The notes: generated from the letters alone by a model not told the origin. A DNA stretch of 64,000 bases from Clostridium novyi NT (GCF_000014125.1 NC_008593.1:2480001-2544000); one strand, 5' to 3'; positions 34,695 to 43,118 are shown, counted from the first letter of the stretch. Made by a program: numbers and translations.

Positions 34695-35999
34695 TTATAC
34701 TAACCATTTATTTCGTTTAGCTTGTTCGATTCCATATCTAAAAGCATCTATAAGATGATTATATTTGTCTATAGGTCTATTAATATACTCTCCTGTCTTC
34801 TTATCTTTCTGCCATGTATAGTTTTCAAATTCCATAATAGTATTCTTACATTTTGGATGAATATAAATTTTATAACTCTGCAAATACTGAATTCCATTCA
34901 AAATACTATCCTTTCCCTTTTTTGCAGCCTTAATTCTTGTTAACCCCAATCTTTTTAACTCCTCTATGCTCTTAGGTTCCGAACTATCTGCCGTTATTAT
35001 TTCCTTACTATATCCCTTATACTTTATCTCCTTAAAAATATCTTCATTAGTTAATCCACTCAAGTAAAATTCATCAAATACCCATATTTCTTTTGTTTTT
35101 TTATCTACCATAAAAGCTATAAATGCACTAGGATCATTAGTATAGCCAAAATCTAAACCAAAATAGCACTCCCTTTCCTTAAGTAATTTTTGAAATATAG
35201 GACTTGATACATATTTTAATATATTATCATCAATCCCCATTTCTTTGAGCTTATTCTTAACTTTTTCATATTTAATATCTAATATATCAAAATCTAAAGG
35301 CTGCCAATTAGTAAATATTCTCTTGTCTAATGACGAAAATTCTCCTTCTGCATATATTTTATACAAAGTATAATTAGTTTCTTTTAACTGTTTTATCTCC
35401 TTTACATAATCCTTGGGTAAATATGGGTTGTTTTTGTAAGTTGTTTTTACAATTAAAGCTCCATCATACTTTTGTTCAAAAAAAGTTTTATATACCCAAT
35501 TAACCTTGTTTACTGGATTAAACATTAGATGTATTTGTTGATTCTTTTGTTTAGTTCTCATTCTTAAGTTTAGTTGTGTAAAATCTAATAATGTAAGCTC
35601 GGTAGCCTCTTCTATGACAATATCACTTATATCACTTATGGACTTTATTTTTTCACTATCGTCTAATCCTTTAAAAATAAACGTACTACCATTGGGTAAT
35701 TCTATAGTCATATCTGTTTTATTAATATTGCATTGATTATAAATACCTAAATCACCTATTAAGGTTTTAAATTCCTGAAATATACTCTCTCTAATTGTAG
35801 ACCCTACTTTTCTAGTTACTAAACATTTTCTTTTTTCATTTAATAACTTATATAACATCTTTTGAACTACAAATTTACTTTTACCGCTTCCAGCTCCACC
35901 ATAAAATACATTTATCCTAGTTGAATAATCTTTAAAATATGGTCTGTATACTGGCAATATCATATTTATATAATCTTTTATTACTATTTCTTTACTCAT
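34695..35999 (-). CDS. terL: phage terminase large subunit (PBSX/Terminase_3 type)
   Basis: A 434-residue DNA-packaging motor. The ATPase domain has Walker A YGGAGSGKSKF near residue 38 and Walker B DIVIEEATEL near 126. The RNase H-like nuclease domain has metal-binding Asp in FGLDFGYTND near 284, ITADSSEP near 340 and YNHLIDAFRYG near 420. All motor and nuclease residues expected for activity are present and the length is normal. Its start overlaps the terS stop by eight bases. Most satellites carry only a small subunit and borrow the helper's large one, so this gene means the element can choose its own packaging motor. Confidence 0.92.
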   Translation of the reverse strand: MSKEIVIKDYINMILPVYRPYFKDYSTRINVFYGGAGSGKSKFVVQKMLYKLLNEKRKCLVTRKVGSTIRESIFQEFKTLIGDLGIYNQCNINKTDMTIELPNGSTFIFKGLDDSEKIKSISDISDIVIEEATELTLLDFTQLNLRMRTKQKNQQIHLMFNPVNKVNWVYKTFFEQKYDGALIVKTTYKNNPYLPKDYVKEIKQLKETNYTLYKIYAEGEFSSLDKRIFTNWQPLDFDILDIKYEKVKNKLKEMGIDDNILKYVSSPIFQKLLKERECYFGLDFGYTNDPSAFIAFMVDKKTKEIWVFDEFYLSGLTNEDIFKEIKYKGYSKEIITADSSEPKSIEELKRLGLTRIKAAKKGKDSILNGIQYLQSYKIYIHPKCKNTIMEFENYTWQKDKKTGEYINRPIDKYNHLIDAFRYGIEQAKRNKWLV

Positions 36000-36360
36000 T
36001 TATAATGTCACCACCCTCAACAACTCTTATAACTTGGGTCTTTTGTGGTTTTTGCTCAACCGTTAACCCAAAGTTTTTACCTAATATTTCAGCCGATTTC
36101 ATTCTTAAATGTAAAGGTGCTTTTTTATCCCTCATAGTTTCAGTAAAAAACTGTCTTATTTCTTTCTCAGTAGCTTCTTCATAGCCACCAGTACGCTCTA
36201 TTTCATCAATATAAGCTTTGATTTTATCATTGCTTAACAACTTACTCCCATTACTATTTGCAGTTTTAGAAGTGCATTTATAAGCCCTCATATATGCCTC
36301 TGTGGCATTGCCTGTCTTTAAATAATTTTTACAAAATAACTTCTGTTTATCTGTTAACAT
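35992..36360 (-). CDS. terS: phage terminase small subunit (Terminase_2)
   Basis: A 122-residue DNA-recognition subunit. LTDKQKLFCKNYLKTGNATE is the N-terminal helix-turn-helix signature of Terminase_2 proteins, followed by AYMRAYKCTSKTANSNGSKL. The central EKEIRQFFTETMRD segment forms the oligomerisation core and the basic/acidic tail would contact TerL. It determines which DNA is packaged. Start ATG after GAAAGGA; translationally coupled to terL. Confidence 0.88.
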   Translation of the reverse strand: MLTDKQKLFCKNYLKTGNATEAYMRAYKCTSKTANSNGSKLLSNDKIKAYIDEIERTGGYEEATEKEIRQFFTETMRDKKAPLHLRMKSAEILGKNFGLTVEQKPQKTQVIRVVEGGDIINE

Positions 36361-36434
36361 AAAATTTTCCTTTCTATATTTTTTTATATTGAAAAAGGAG
36401 TCGGTTTTATGACGACCCCCTTAAACCTTTTGGT

Positions 36435-37322
36435 TTATTTAGCTGTTATACATGAAAATGCTTTATTTGTTATTACATTAAATCCAAATCTCATAGTAAC
36501 TTTTATGGCTAACATATCATTTTGAGCTAGGTTCAAGACCGGGACACCCTTTTCATCAAATAATGTAGCTTCCGTTAAAACCTCATACTCCATATCTTCT
36601 CTAGTACCTATAAGTGCATTATCAAAGTTTCCTATCAAAAATGTAGCCTTTTCTTTATCAAATGATTTTGTACTTGGTATATAAATAGGAGTTTGATATA
36701 TTTGTGTTCCACTTAATCCACCTGGAATAATTAAAGCATTACCATTACTATCTCTTAAAGTTCTTAATGAGTTCTTTATTCCATTATGCGTTATAATTGC
36801 ATTTACTGATATATCACTATTTTCTACTAACGCCATAGCATTTGATATATCTAAATCTATTTTTCCAGTTTGTTTTACATTATTACTTTTAGCTGCATCA
36901 TATATATTTGTATCAAATGGACTCTTGGTTCCAAATAAGATTGCAGAATCTATTGCTCTAGTAAAAGCATCTTTTATACCATCTTTTATTTCACTCATTA
37001 CATTTATAACTGAATCCTTTATTTTTTCTTTTGTTGTTGGAACTATTACTGCCAATTTTTTAGCCTGTAACTTTGGATATTCCCAATTCATTACCGAAGT
37101 TCCTATCCTTTCCGATTCTTCTGTCCAGTAAGCAGTTCCCGTATCAGTTAATAATTGAAGTGTTTTCTTATTGCTTTGCATTGGTATATGCTTACATATT
37201 CTAAATGCAGTTGATTCTTTAACTATTCCCTTTATAACGTCATTTGCTATTTCTGTTGGTATAGTCCCCATTAAATTATTCATTATAAAATCTTTATCAG
37301 CCTTTAATACTTGTCCACTCAT
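36435..37322 (-). CDS. HK97-fold major capsid protein
   Basis: A 295-residue capsid protein, the length of a minimal HK97 fold without a long N-terminal delta domain. GTAYWTEESERIGTS, KLQAKKLAVIVPTTKE and DAFTRAIDSAILFGT are the E-loop/spine-helix blocks; IIPGGLSGTQIYQTPIYI and FLIGNFDNALIGTREDMEYE belong to the A and P domains. The ATG overlaps the stop of the scaffold gene (TAATG). No separate protease is encoded, in line with the short N-terminus and a separate scaffold. It would form the satellite's own shell. Confidence 0.9.
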   Translation of the reverse strand: MSGQVLKADKDFIMNNLMGTIPTEIANDVIKGIVKESTAFRICKHIPMQSNKKTLQLLTDTGTAYWTEESERIGTSVMNWEYPKLQAKKLAVIVPTTKEKIKDSVINVMSEIKDGIKDAFTRAIDSAILFGTKSPFDTNIYDAAKSNNVKQTGKIDLDISNAMALVENSDISVNAIITHNGIKNSLRTLRDSNGNALIIPGGLSGTQIYQTPIYIPSTKSFDKEKATFLIGNFDNALIGTREDMEYEVLTEATLFDEKGVPVLNLAQNDMLAIKVTMRFGFNVITNKAFSCITAK

Positions 37323-37690
37323 TATCTATTCTTCCTTTCCATCAATATAATATCTTGAAATGTTTTTCTTTCTTCGTTAGGTTCTAAAGCTTCCCCATCA
37401 TTTAATCTATTAGGCACAATCCTTAACTTAGTTTTATGATTTTTTAAGTCTGATGCTTCCTTGATTAAATTTATTGTTTTTTCAGCACTATCATAATCCT
37501 TTGTCTTTAAATCTTCAGTTACCATTTTTAAAAATTCATCTGTAAAAGTATCATTTAATTGGGCATTAAAATCATTTATTAAACTATTCAATTTTGATTC
37601 TTCTCTTTCAGCTATCATTCTTTCATATTCTGCCTTATAATCAATTTCTTGTTGAACTTCTTCAACTTGTTGATTCTCTACATTCTCCAT
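37322..37690 (-). CDS. capsid scaffold protein (DUF4355-like)
   Basis: A 122-residue charged helical protein with a coiled-coil N-terminal half (IDYKAEYERMIAEREESKLN) and basic C-terminal part. Proteins of this kind, directly upstream of an HK97 capsid gene and overlapping it by one base, guide shell assembly in Firmicutes siphophages. It is shorter than most of that family (about 200 residues), which may matter for capsid size (inference). The assignment rests on composition and position. Confidence 0.7.
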   Translation of the reverse strand: MENVENQQVEEVQQEIDYKAEYERMIAEREESKLNSLINDFNAQLNDTFTDEFLKMVTEDLKTKDYDSAEKTINLIKEASDLKNHKTKLRIVPNRLNDGEALEPNEERKTFQDIILMERKNR

Positions 37691-37708
37691 TTTTATCTCC
37701 CCTTTATT

Positions 37709-38248
37709 TTAGAATAATCCTTGTTTTAAAAATTCTCTTAAATGGTACAGGAACGTATAGTATATCCAATTCCCGGCACCCACCTTACTTATGAAACAAG
37801 TGTTTATATTATATCTAGCCTCAAACGTCTTTAGAGTTGCCACAAAGCTTTTAGGGTTGTATTTAGTATTATAAAGATGTTTTACAATGCTATCGTAGTT
37901 GGCATCTTCAATCATCAAATACATTTTTCCTTTCTTCCTTGTAAACTCTTCCTCAATATTAGCTCTGCCAACAGTAAAATTATTGCTTAATTCTTCAAGT
38001 GAACCCTTACGCTCAATAGTTACAATGTCATTAAAATATAAGTCTCTATGTATTCCCAATTCTATATTTTTAGGAATATAAAATGTATAATCTCCATGGT
38101 CCAGTTTTAATATTTTGTACTTTATTTTCTGCTTTTCTAAATAACTAATAATATGTGAATTTTGTTGCTCCCTTGTATCTATAAGCACAACCATACTATC
38201 AAGGATTTCTTTTAACTCCTTATCTGTATATTTATATAAACTAACCAT
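37709..38248 (-). CDS. ERCC4-domain nuclease
   Basis: A 179-residue protein with the ERCC4/XPF nuclease core: VVLIDTREQ (first acidic residues), KLDHGDYTFYI and TIERKGSLEEL (the ERK-x3-D/E-type site). It lacks helicase or HhH parts, as do the stand-alone ERCC4 nucleases of Gram-positive phages. It probably cuts branched DNA or recombination intermediates before packaging. It sits between replication and head genes. Start ATG after AGGAGTG, three bases upstream of which ends the small gene 38261-38569. Confidence 0.82.
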   Translation of the reverse strand: MVSLYKYTDKELKEILDSMVVLIDTREQQNSHIISYLEKQKIKYKILKLDHGDYTFYIPKNIELGIHRDLYFNDIVTIERKGSLEELSNNFTVGRANIEEEFTRKKGKMYLMIEDANYDSIVKHLYNTKYNPKSFVATLKTFEARYNINTCFISKVGAGNWIYYTFLYHLREFLKQGLF

Positions 38249-38260
38249 TACATCACACTC

Positions 38261-38569
38261 CTATATTAATATTATTTCTTCCCCTATCTCTTCTAAATAC
38301 TTTAAATTTGTTAATGCAGCTATGACTCCCTTTTTAAATGCAAATTTTGACTCTGTTCCACTTAATAAGGTAAATGATTCTATAAGCTCATTTATTAAAT
38401 CGTGGTATTGTTCTGGAATTACTTCAAAGACTTTGTTTTGAATTTCCCCATTTTTATAATCAAGTTCTTTATAATCCTCAAATTTATTTAATTCATCAAT
38501 TTTACCTGTTACATGATGAAATTCATTCTCTATTGTCTTATTAACTATATTCTTTATTTTTTTGTTCAT
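38261..38569 (-). CDS. satellite protein of unknown function
   Basis: A 102-residue, mostly helical protein. FEVIPEQYHDLINELIESFT and SGTESKFAFKKGVIAALTNL are its most ordered segments. I do not recognise the family. Start ATG after GAGGAGA; it is closely followed by the ERCC4 gene. The position between primase-helicase and nuclease suggests a DNA-metabolism or regulatory role, nothing more. Confidence 0.6.
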   Translation of the reverse strand: MNKKIKNIVNKTIENEFHHVTGKIDELNKFEDYKELDYKNGEIQNKVFEVIPEQYHDLINELIESFTLLSGTESKFAFKKGVIAALTNLKYLEEIGEEIILI

Positions 38570-38610
38570 TTTTTACATTCTCCTCTTGTTTTTTTCACTC
38601 CAAAAGGTTA

Positions 38611-38640
38611 AACTAAACTTGTAGGTTTTTTAGTTTAGTT
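38611..38640. repeat. inverted repeat between primase and downstream satellite genes
   Basis: The 9-bp arms AACTAAACT / AGTTTAGTT with a 12-base loop lie in the only sizeable gap of the satellite operon (38570-38665). No T run follows on the minus strand, so it may be an attenuator or a protein site rather than a terminator. Confidence 0.4.
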
Positions 38641-38665
38641 CGTTCCTGTCGGAATGGACTTTTTT

Positions 38666-40840
38666 TTATTTAAATGGATATTTCCCGTCTTGTACTTCTT
38701 CTAAATCTATAAAACATATATCTATCCAATACCTTCTACTGTTACTAACCTTTTCTTTAACCCCAAAACTCTTAAACTGCCTTCCAAATTGTACCTTATT
38801 CATAGGTGTTATATCGCTCTCAGAACACCATTGAAGGTATCTGTTATATACATTATCCTTTAATATCTTTTCTCCACTCTTAGGCTCAATTTTTAACTTT
38901 TCTTTAAAGAATGCATACGAGCTGTCTACTTCTTGCCTATACTCTTCCATTTCTTGCTCTGATGATTCACTTACTGTAACTTTCCACTTATTAGATTTAA
39001 CCCTTTTTAATCCTTCATAAGCCCACATAAAAACTAAATCTAACTCATTTTGAATAATTCTGTCAGCTAATTGAGTATCTTTTAATTTATCTCTAGTACC
39101 CTCTTTAACTTCTTTTTCAGTACCAAAAGAAACATTAAAAGGAATGATAATAGGTCTTCTAAAAAACCCTGTAGACTTATCTGCTGCACTTGGTAATCTA
39201 TTTAATCCAAAGAACATAGTCATATTGAAACCTAACCTAACTAAATCCTTATTTTTTCTATTTACTAGAATTGGCTCTCCACATACCATAGACTTAAAAA
39301 ACTTATTAACCGTTTTTCCACTAAGTTCATCATCACGAACTATATTAACGTGTTTTCCCTCTGCCATTGAAATTACAAAGGGTTCGCCAAAATCACCTAG
39401 ACCTATGCTACAAATATATTTATTATCCTTTATAAGAGCCTCCTGTATATCAAAGGTGGCTGACTTTCCATTACTGCCCTCTCCTTTATATATAAAACAA
39501 TTCTGAACTTCTCGGCTATGTGGTGATAACATCAATCCCCACGATTCTTGTAGTGTTGTTATGCTACCTTCATCAAGTGTAGTATCTAAAAACTTTTTAA
39601 ACTCTGAGTTATTAAACTTATCTTTCCACTCACTTATATAGTTAGCTTGAAATTGTATTTCTGTTTTATACTTTGGATCATGTGGCAAAAGTTCATCACT
39701 TTCTATATCAATGATTCCATTAAGACAATTAATATATTTTTTCTCGTCATGTATATCCCTTGCATCTGAACTGTTTAACATTAATAGTTCTGCAAAATTC
39801 TTTGACCTTGTAACGGTTTTATCTTTATCATTTAAAGCATATTTAAAATACATCTTTTGAACTTCTCTAAGCTCCATATATTTATAAAATCCTTTTTCAG
39901 TATCATATATGAACCATAGATTCCCCTTTGTATAACTTGGTTGTTCTTTAATTATGTATTGAACCAATGCCCAGTTATTAATATGTCCTTTTTCATCACA
40001 ATAAGATGGAAGAGCATATTTAATAACACTTTCAATCTTTTTCTCCACTATTTCAAACGATAATGGTGGTTCAAACCAACATCTGTTATACATAACTGCC
40101 TGTGGTAGTAATGCTTCTTTAGTTCTCATATTAGGATTATTTTTAATCATATATCCTAACCAACTAATTAAGGTATTGTCACGTCCTTCTCCTTCTTTAA
40201 CTGGTTTATAATATTTGTCAGCCTTAAAATCTTTTTGTATCTTCTTTGAAGTTTCTTTTTTCTGAGAAGGTTTGTCTAACTTTAATAATTTATCAAACAA
40301 CACCTGTGGCATATATTGAATATCTTTTCCATTTGCCTTATATTCTAATATTTCTCCATCAACTTTCACTTGACTACCTGGAAGTACAATTAAACCTCCA
40401 TCAGTTCTTACATCAACACCAGGAATATAATTAGCCTTATTCTTTAATCCTTCTTTATACTTAAAATATAAATGCATTCCACCCCTTGGAGTTATAACAA
40501 CAAATGTATTAAGTATCCTTTTTTTATCTTCATTTGAGAACTCTTTAATAAATTCCTTAAAATTTTGAATTCCATCAATAGAGCTATCCCCATGGTTAAC
40601 ATCAATATCTATTACAATAATATTGCTAGTCTTACCACATAAAAGAGAATATCCAGTAAGTTGTCCACCTTTTGTTTCTCCGTTTATCTCTTTTTTATAT
40701 ATACTTCCTAAAGATTGAACTGCGTCAATATTATTTACCCAGTTATTTTCATCTTTCCATGGTATAATTGGAATCTTTGAATAATTAACCAATGGAACTC
40801 TTGGAAATAAGTTTTTCATTATATTAAACTCGTTTCCCAT
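38666..40840 (-). CDS. primase-polymerase / D5-like SF3 helicase
   Basis: A 724-residue replication protein. Residues 1-200 are a prim-pol domain with the metal-binding IVIDIDVNHGD and the PRGGMHLYF and GVDVRTDGGLIVLPGS motifs. The middle contains a D5-type N domain, and the C-terminal part an SF3 helicase: Walker A GEGSNGKSATF near residue 455, motif B with VNIVRDDEL, and FFGLNRLPSAADKS with the Arg finger region GFFRRPIIIPF. Such proteins start and unwind replication of phages and PICIs. Start ATG after TAGGTGA, eight bases beyond the AlpA-like stop. The GTAC iterons are candidate binding sites. Confidence 0.9.
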   Translation of the reverse strand: MGNEFNIMKNLFPRVPLVNYSKIPIIPWKDENNWVNNIDAVQSLGSIYKKEINGETKGGQLTGYSLLCGKTSNIIVIDIDVNHGDSSIDGIQNFKEFIKEFSNEDKKRILNTFVVITPRGGMHLYFKYKEGLKNKANYIPGVDVRTDGGLIVLPGSQVKVDGEILEYKANGKDIQYMPQVLFDKLLKLDKPSQKKETSKKIQKDFKADKYYKPVKEGEGRDNTLISWLGYMIKNNPNMRTKEALLPQAVMYNRCWFEPPLSFEIVEKKIESVIKYALPSYCDEKGHINNWALVQYIIKEQPSYTKGNLWFIYDTEKGFYKYMELREVQKMYFKYALNDKDKTVTRSKNFAELLMLNSSDARDIHDEKKYINCLNGIIDIESDELLPHDPKYKTEIQFQANYISEWKDKFNNSEFKKFLDTTLDEGSITTLQESWGLMLSPHSREVQNCFIYKGEGSNGKSATFDIQEALIKDNKYICSIGLGDFGEPFVISMAEGKHVNIVRDDELSGKTVNKFFKSMVCGEPILVNRKNKDLVRLGFNMTMFFGLNRLPSAADKSTGFFRRPIIIPFNVSFGTEKEVKEGTRDKLKDTQLADRIIQNELDLVFMWAYEGLKRVKSNKWKVTVSESSEQEMEEYRQEVDSSYAFFKEKLKIEPKSGEKILKDNVYNRYLQWCSESDITPMNKVQFGRQFKSFGVKEKVSNSRRYWIDICFIDLEEVQDGKYPFK

Positions 40841-40848
40841 ATAATCAC

Positions 40849-41037
40849 CTACTTTTTGTTACATTGTTTATTTGCCCACTCTTGCAGTAGCTCACGATTT
40901 ATAAAATGTTTTTTCCCTATTCTTATGCAAGGAAAATCTTTTCTTTTTAACAAATCACCATACATCATATTTCTGCCTACTCCTAAAACCTTCATACCCT
41001 GTGTTGGGCTTATTAATATTGAGTCATTATTTCCCAT
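40849..41037 (-). CDS. AlpA/excisionase-like DNA-binding protein
   Basis: A 62-residue MerR-like winged helix (HTH_17) protein: LISPTQGMKVLGVGRNMMYG is the helix-turn-helix and FPCIRIGKKHFINRELLQEW the wing. This type acts as excisionase or as an activator of satellite genes. The ATG at 41037 follows AGGAGG; the frame is open upstream but has no ribosome site. It is the first gene of the leftward satellite operon, driven by the promoter at 41164-41192. Confidence 0.8.
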   Translation of the reverse strand: MGNNDSILISPTQGMKVLGVGRNMMYGDLLKRKDFPCIRIGKKHFINRELLQEWANKQCNKK

Positions 41038-41139
41038 GCAATTACCTCCTATTTTTTTATTCTTAGAATTGAGTAAAACCAATTTTGGCTTAAGATATGA
41101 CTTAGTTTAATATCACTCATGATAAATGATATTGACTCA

Positions 41140-41236
41140 CAACCATTTGGTTGTCTAAAAAACATAATACACCCATTTAGGTTATAAGTCAATATATTTT
41201 TTTAACCCATTTAGGTGTATTTTAGTTCATATTGGT
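41140..41236. promoter_or_regulatory. satellite switch: divergent promoters and operators
   Basis: A leftward promoter reads TTGACT (41187-41192), 17 bases, TATTAT (41164-41169). The operator ACCCATTTAGGT lies within it (41171-41182), repeats at 41205-41216 and has a diverged copy at 41225-41236. A related palindrome, CAACCATTTGGTTG, is at 41140-41153. A rightward TATAAT (41238-41243) precedes the repressor gene. This is the layout of a CI-type switch. Confidence 0.75.
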
Positions 41237-41272
41237 GTATAATATACTTAAATAACATTAGGAGGGAAAAGT

Positions 41273-41716
41273 ATGAACGTTGGTGAAAATATTAGAAAGT
41301 ATAGAAAGGAAAAGGGATTAACACAAAGCGAATTGGCTGAAAAAACACATTTAGCCACTAACACAATTCAAAGATATGAAAAGGGTCACAGACAACCGAC
41401 AATGCAAGTTTTAGAAAAAATAGCTGATGCCCTTGGAATACCAGTATATAGATTAACATTTAATGATGAAGAAAGTTTGAAGGCTATTGAAAAAGCTGAA
41501 AATATATTAAAGAATTTTAAATTTGTTCCTAATGATGATTCAGAAAAAGCCTTAAATTGTTTTAAATATTTACTTGATTATCTTTTTATAAATTGGAGAC
41601 AAAACTCAACAGATGAAAGTTTGATAAACATAATGAATGGGAAAATGCTCCATGATTTTTTGACAAATATGTTAATATTATACAATAATGACACTAATTC
41701 TAATAGAGATATATAA
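41273..41716 (+). CDS. CI-like HTH repressor of the satellite
   Basis: A 147-residue protein. The N-terminal HTH_3 domain (residues 1-65) is clear: IRKYRKEKGLTQSELAEKTH, then TIQRYEKGHRQPTMQVLEKI. The C-terminal 80 residues lack the Ser-Lys peptidase motifs of LexA/CI, so release is more likely through a helper antirepressor than RecA cleavage, as in PICIs (inference). Start ATG after AGGAGGG. Divergent from the AlpA-like gene with operators between. Confidence 0.85.
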   Translation: MNVGENIRKYRKEKGLTQSELAEKTHLATNTIQRYEKGHRQPTMQVLEKIADALGIPVYRLTFNDEESLKAIEKAENILKNFKFVPNDDSEKALNCFKYLLDYLFINWRQNSTDESLINIMNGKMLHDFLTNMLILYNNDTNSNRDI

Positions 41717-41719
41717 AAC

Positions 41720-41826
41720 AGTACAGATTGTGTACTGATGTGTACTGTATCTGTACTGCCTTCAAACCATTGATATTACTTGATTAGTACAGATAGTACA
41801 GATAGTACAGATGTTTTTGCAAAAAT
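41720..41826. repeat. GTAC iteron array, right cluster
   Basis: AGTACAGAT at 41720, 41786, 41795 and 41804, ATCTGTACT at 41749 and two GTGTACTG variants between. The 32-base block (41760-41791) matches those of the left cluster. The last 30 bases (41796-41825) are the exact inverse of the start of the left cluster, including TTTTGCAAAAAC. It lies between repressor and integrase genes. Confidence 0.75.
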
Positions 41827-41850
41827 AAAAAAAAGAAAGGAGTTATACCT

Positions 41851-43014
41851 ATGGCTAAAACAACTTATAGAAAAAAGACAGTAAATAATAAAGAATATTA
41901 TTTTTATCGCTTAAGACATAAAAATTTAAAAAAGCCTAAGGACATATACGCCAAAACAGTTAAAGAACTTGATAGCAAAATAAAGATGATAATAAAAGAA
42001 CTTGATAATAACATTACTAATAACAAAGAATACTTTGGAGCTTTCTTTAAGGACTGGCTATATAACACTCACATGATAAATAAGAAGCCTTCAACTATTG
42101 AAAGATATGATAGTATATTTAGAAACTACATAGAAGATAGTATAATATATGATATTAAATTAAAAGAACTTAACCCATCTGATATACAAAACTATTACAA
42201 TGTGTTAGTTACTAGAGGGAAAAGTATCTCCAGTATAAAAAACTTACATAAGCTTATAGCTCCATCTATTAGATACGCTTATGATAGTAATAGGATCATG
42301 AAGGATTTTTCTAGAGCTATAATAATTCCTAAGGATAAGGAAGATACCAAGTTGAAAAAGTCTAGTGATGTGAAGCCATTTACTTTAGAAGAACAACTTA
42401 AATTTATCGAAGCTATTAAAGGGCATGAATTAGAAATGTTATTCCTCACTGCTCTTGATACTGGGTTAAGACAAGGAGAGTTATTTGCATTAACATGGAA
42501 TGATATAGATTTAGATACTAGGCATATAAGCGTAAATAAATCATTTAAGAGTATAAGGAATATATCTACAGGAAAATATGAAAATATTATTCAGACACCT
42601 AAGACTAGTAATAGCATAAGACTTGTGCCTATACCAGTACATTTAATAGACAAATTAAAACAACATAAATTATTACAAAAGACTTTAAAATTAAAACTAG
42701 CTAATTTATATGAAGATAACACACTTATTTTCTGCAATAAATTTGGCAAGTATTTGGATAGTGGAAATGTGCTTAAAAAATTTAAGAAGATATTAAATGA
42801 TAATAACCTTAATGATAGGAAATTCCATGATTTAAGGCACACATATGCTACACGATTATTCGAATTAGGAGAAGAAGCCAAGACAGTTCAGACCTTACTA
42901 GGACATAGTAATATTTCTATTACTTTAGACACTTATACTCATGTATTGGATAGTTTAAAAGAAAAGGCTGTAAGTAAACTAGATACTTTATACGTTAATG
43001 TGGGGGTAAAATAA
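41851..43014 (+). CDS. int: tyrosine recombinase integrase
   Basis: A 387-residue integrase of the Tn916/phage type. An N-terminal arm-binding domain (residues 1-55) is followed by a SAM-like core-binding domain (60-160) and the catalytic domain: ALDTGLRQGELFAL (Arg near 207), FHDLRHTYATRLFELG (His-x-x-Arg near 325-330), LLGHSNISITLDTYTHVL (Tyr near 361). It would join attP to the tRNA-Arg 3' end. Start ATG after GAAAGGAG. Arm-type repeats lie between its stop and the tRNA. Confidence 0.93.
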   Translation: MAKTTYRKKTVNNKEYYFYRLRHKNLKKPKDIYAKTVKELDSKIKMIIKELDNNITNNKEYFGAFFKDWLYNTHMINKKPSTIERYDSIFRNYIEDSIIYDIKLKELNPSDIQNYYNVLVTRGKSISSIKNLHKLIAPSIRYAYDSNRIMKDFSRAIIIPKDKEDTKLKKSSDVKPFTLEEQLKFIEAIKGHELEMLFLTALDTGLRQGELFALTWNDIDLDTRHISVNKSFKSIRNISTGKYENIIQTPKTSNSIRLVPIPVHLIDKLKQHKLLQKTLKLKLANLYEDNTLIFCNKFGKYLDSGNVLKKFKKILNDNNLNDRKFHDLRHTYATRLFELGEEAKTVQTLLGHSNISITLDTYTHVLDSLKEKAVSKLDTLYVNVGVK

Positions 43015-43038
43015 CCCTCTTTTTTTTATATGTAAAAG

Positions 43039-43064
43039 CTATAAGGGGTAAAAAACGGGGTAAA
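43039..43064 (+). repeat. arm-type repeat, right end of satellite
   Basis: CTATAAGGGGTAAAAAA, then CGGGGTAAA; one mismatch to 34311-34336. In the excised circle the two copies would flank the core site, as integrase arm sites do. Confidence 0.6.
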
Positions 43065-43090
43065 ATTCACTAATATATAAAATAAAAAAC

Positions 43091-43114
43091 CCAGTAACCA
43101 TTGTGATTACTGAG
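43091..43114 (-). terminator. satellite-supplied terminator for tRNA-Arg(ACG)
   Basis: On the minus strand CTCAGTAA / TTACTGGG (8 bp with one G-T) is followed by TTTTTTATTTTAT. It lies between the integrase and the tRNA and replaces the displaced terminator at 34138-34168. Confidence 0.65.
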
Positions 43115-43118
43115 CTTG

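Noticed and set aside
35992..40840. An anti-phage defence or toxin-antitoxin cargo gene in the satellite
   Set aside because: Every gene with a recognisable domain is replication, nuclease or head related. Only the 102-residue protein is unassigned and it shows no defence motif.
40849..41110. Plus-strand frame opposite the AlpA-like gene
   Set aside because: It is a shadow of the minus-strand gene, which has a good ribosome site and an HTH motif.
34311..43064. CRISPR-like array suggested by repeated GTAC motifs in the satellite
   Set aside because: The repeats are 9 bases with irregular or no spacers and there are no cas genes; they are iterons, not CRISPR.
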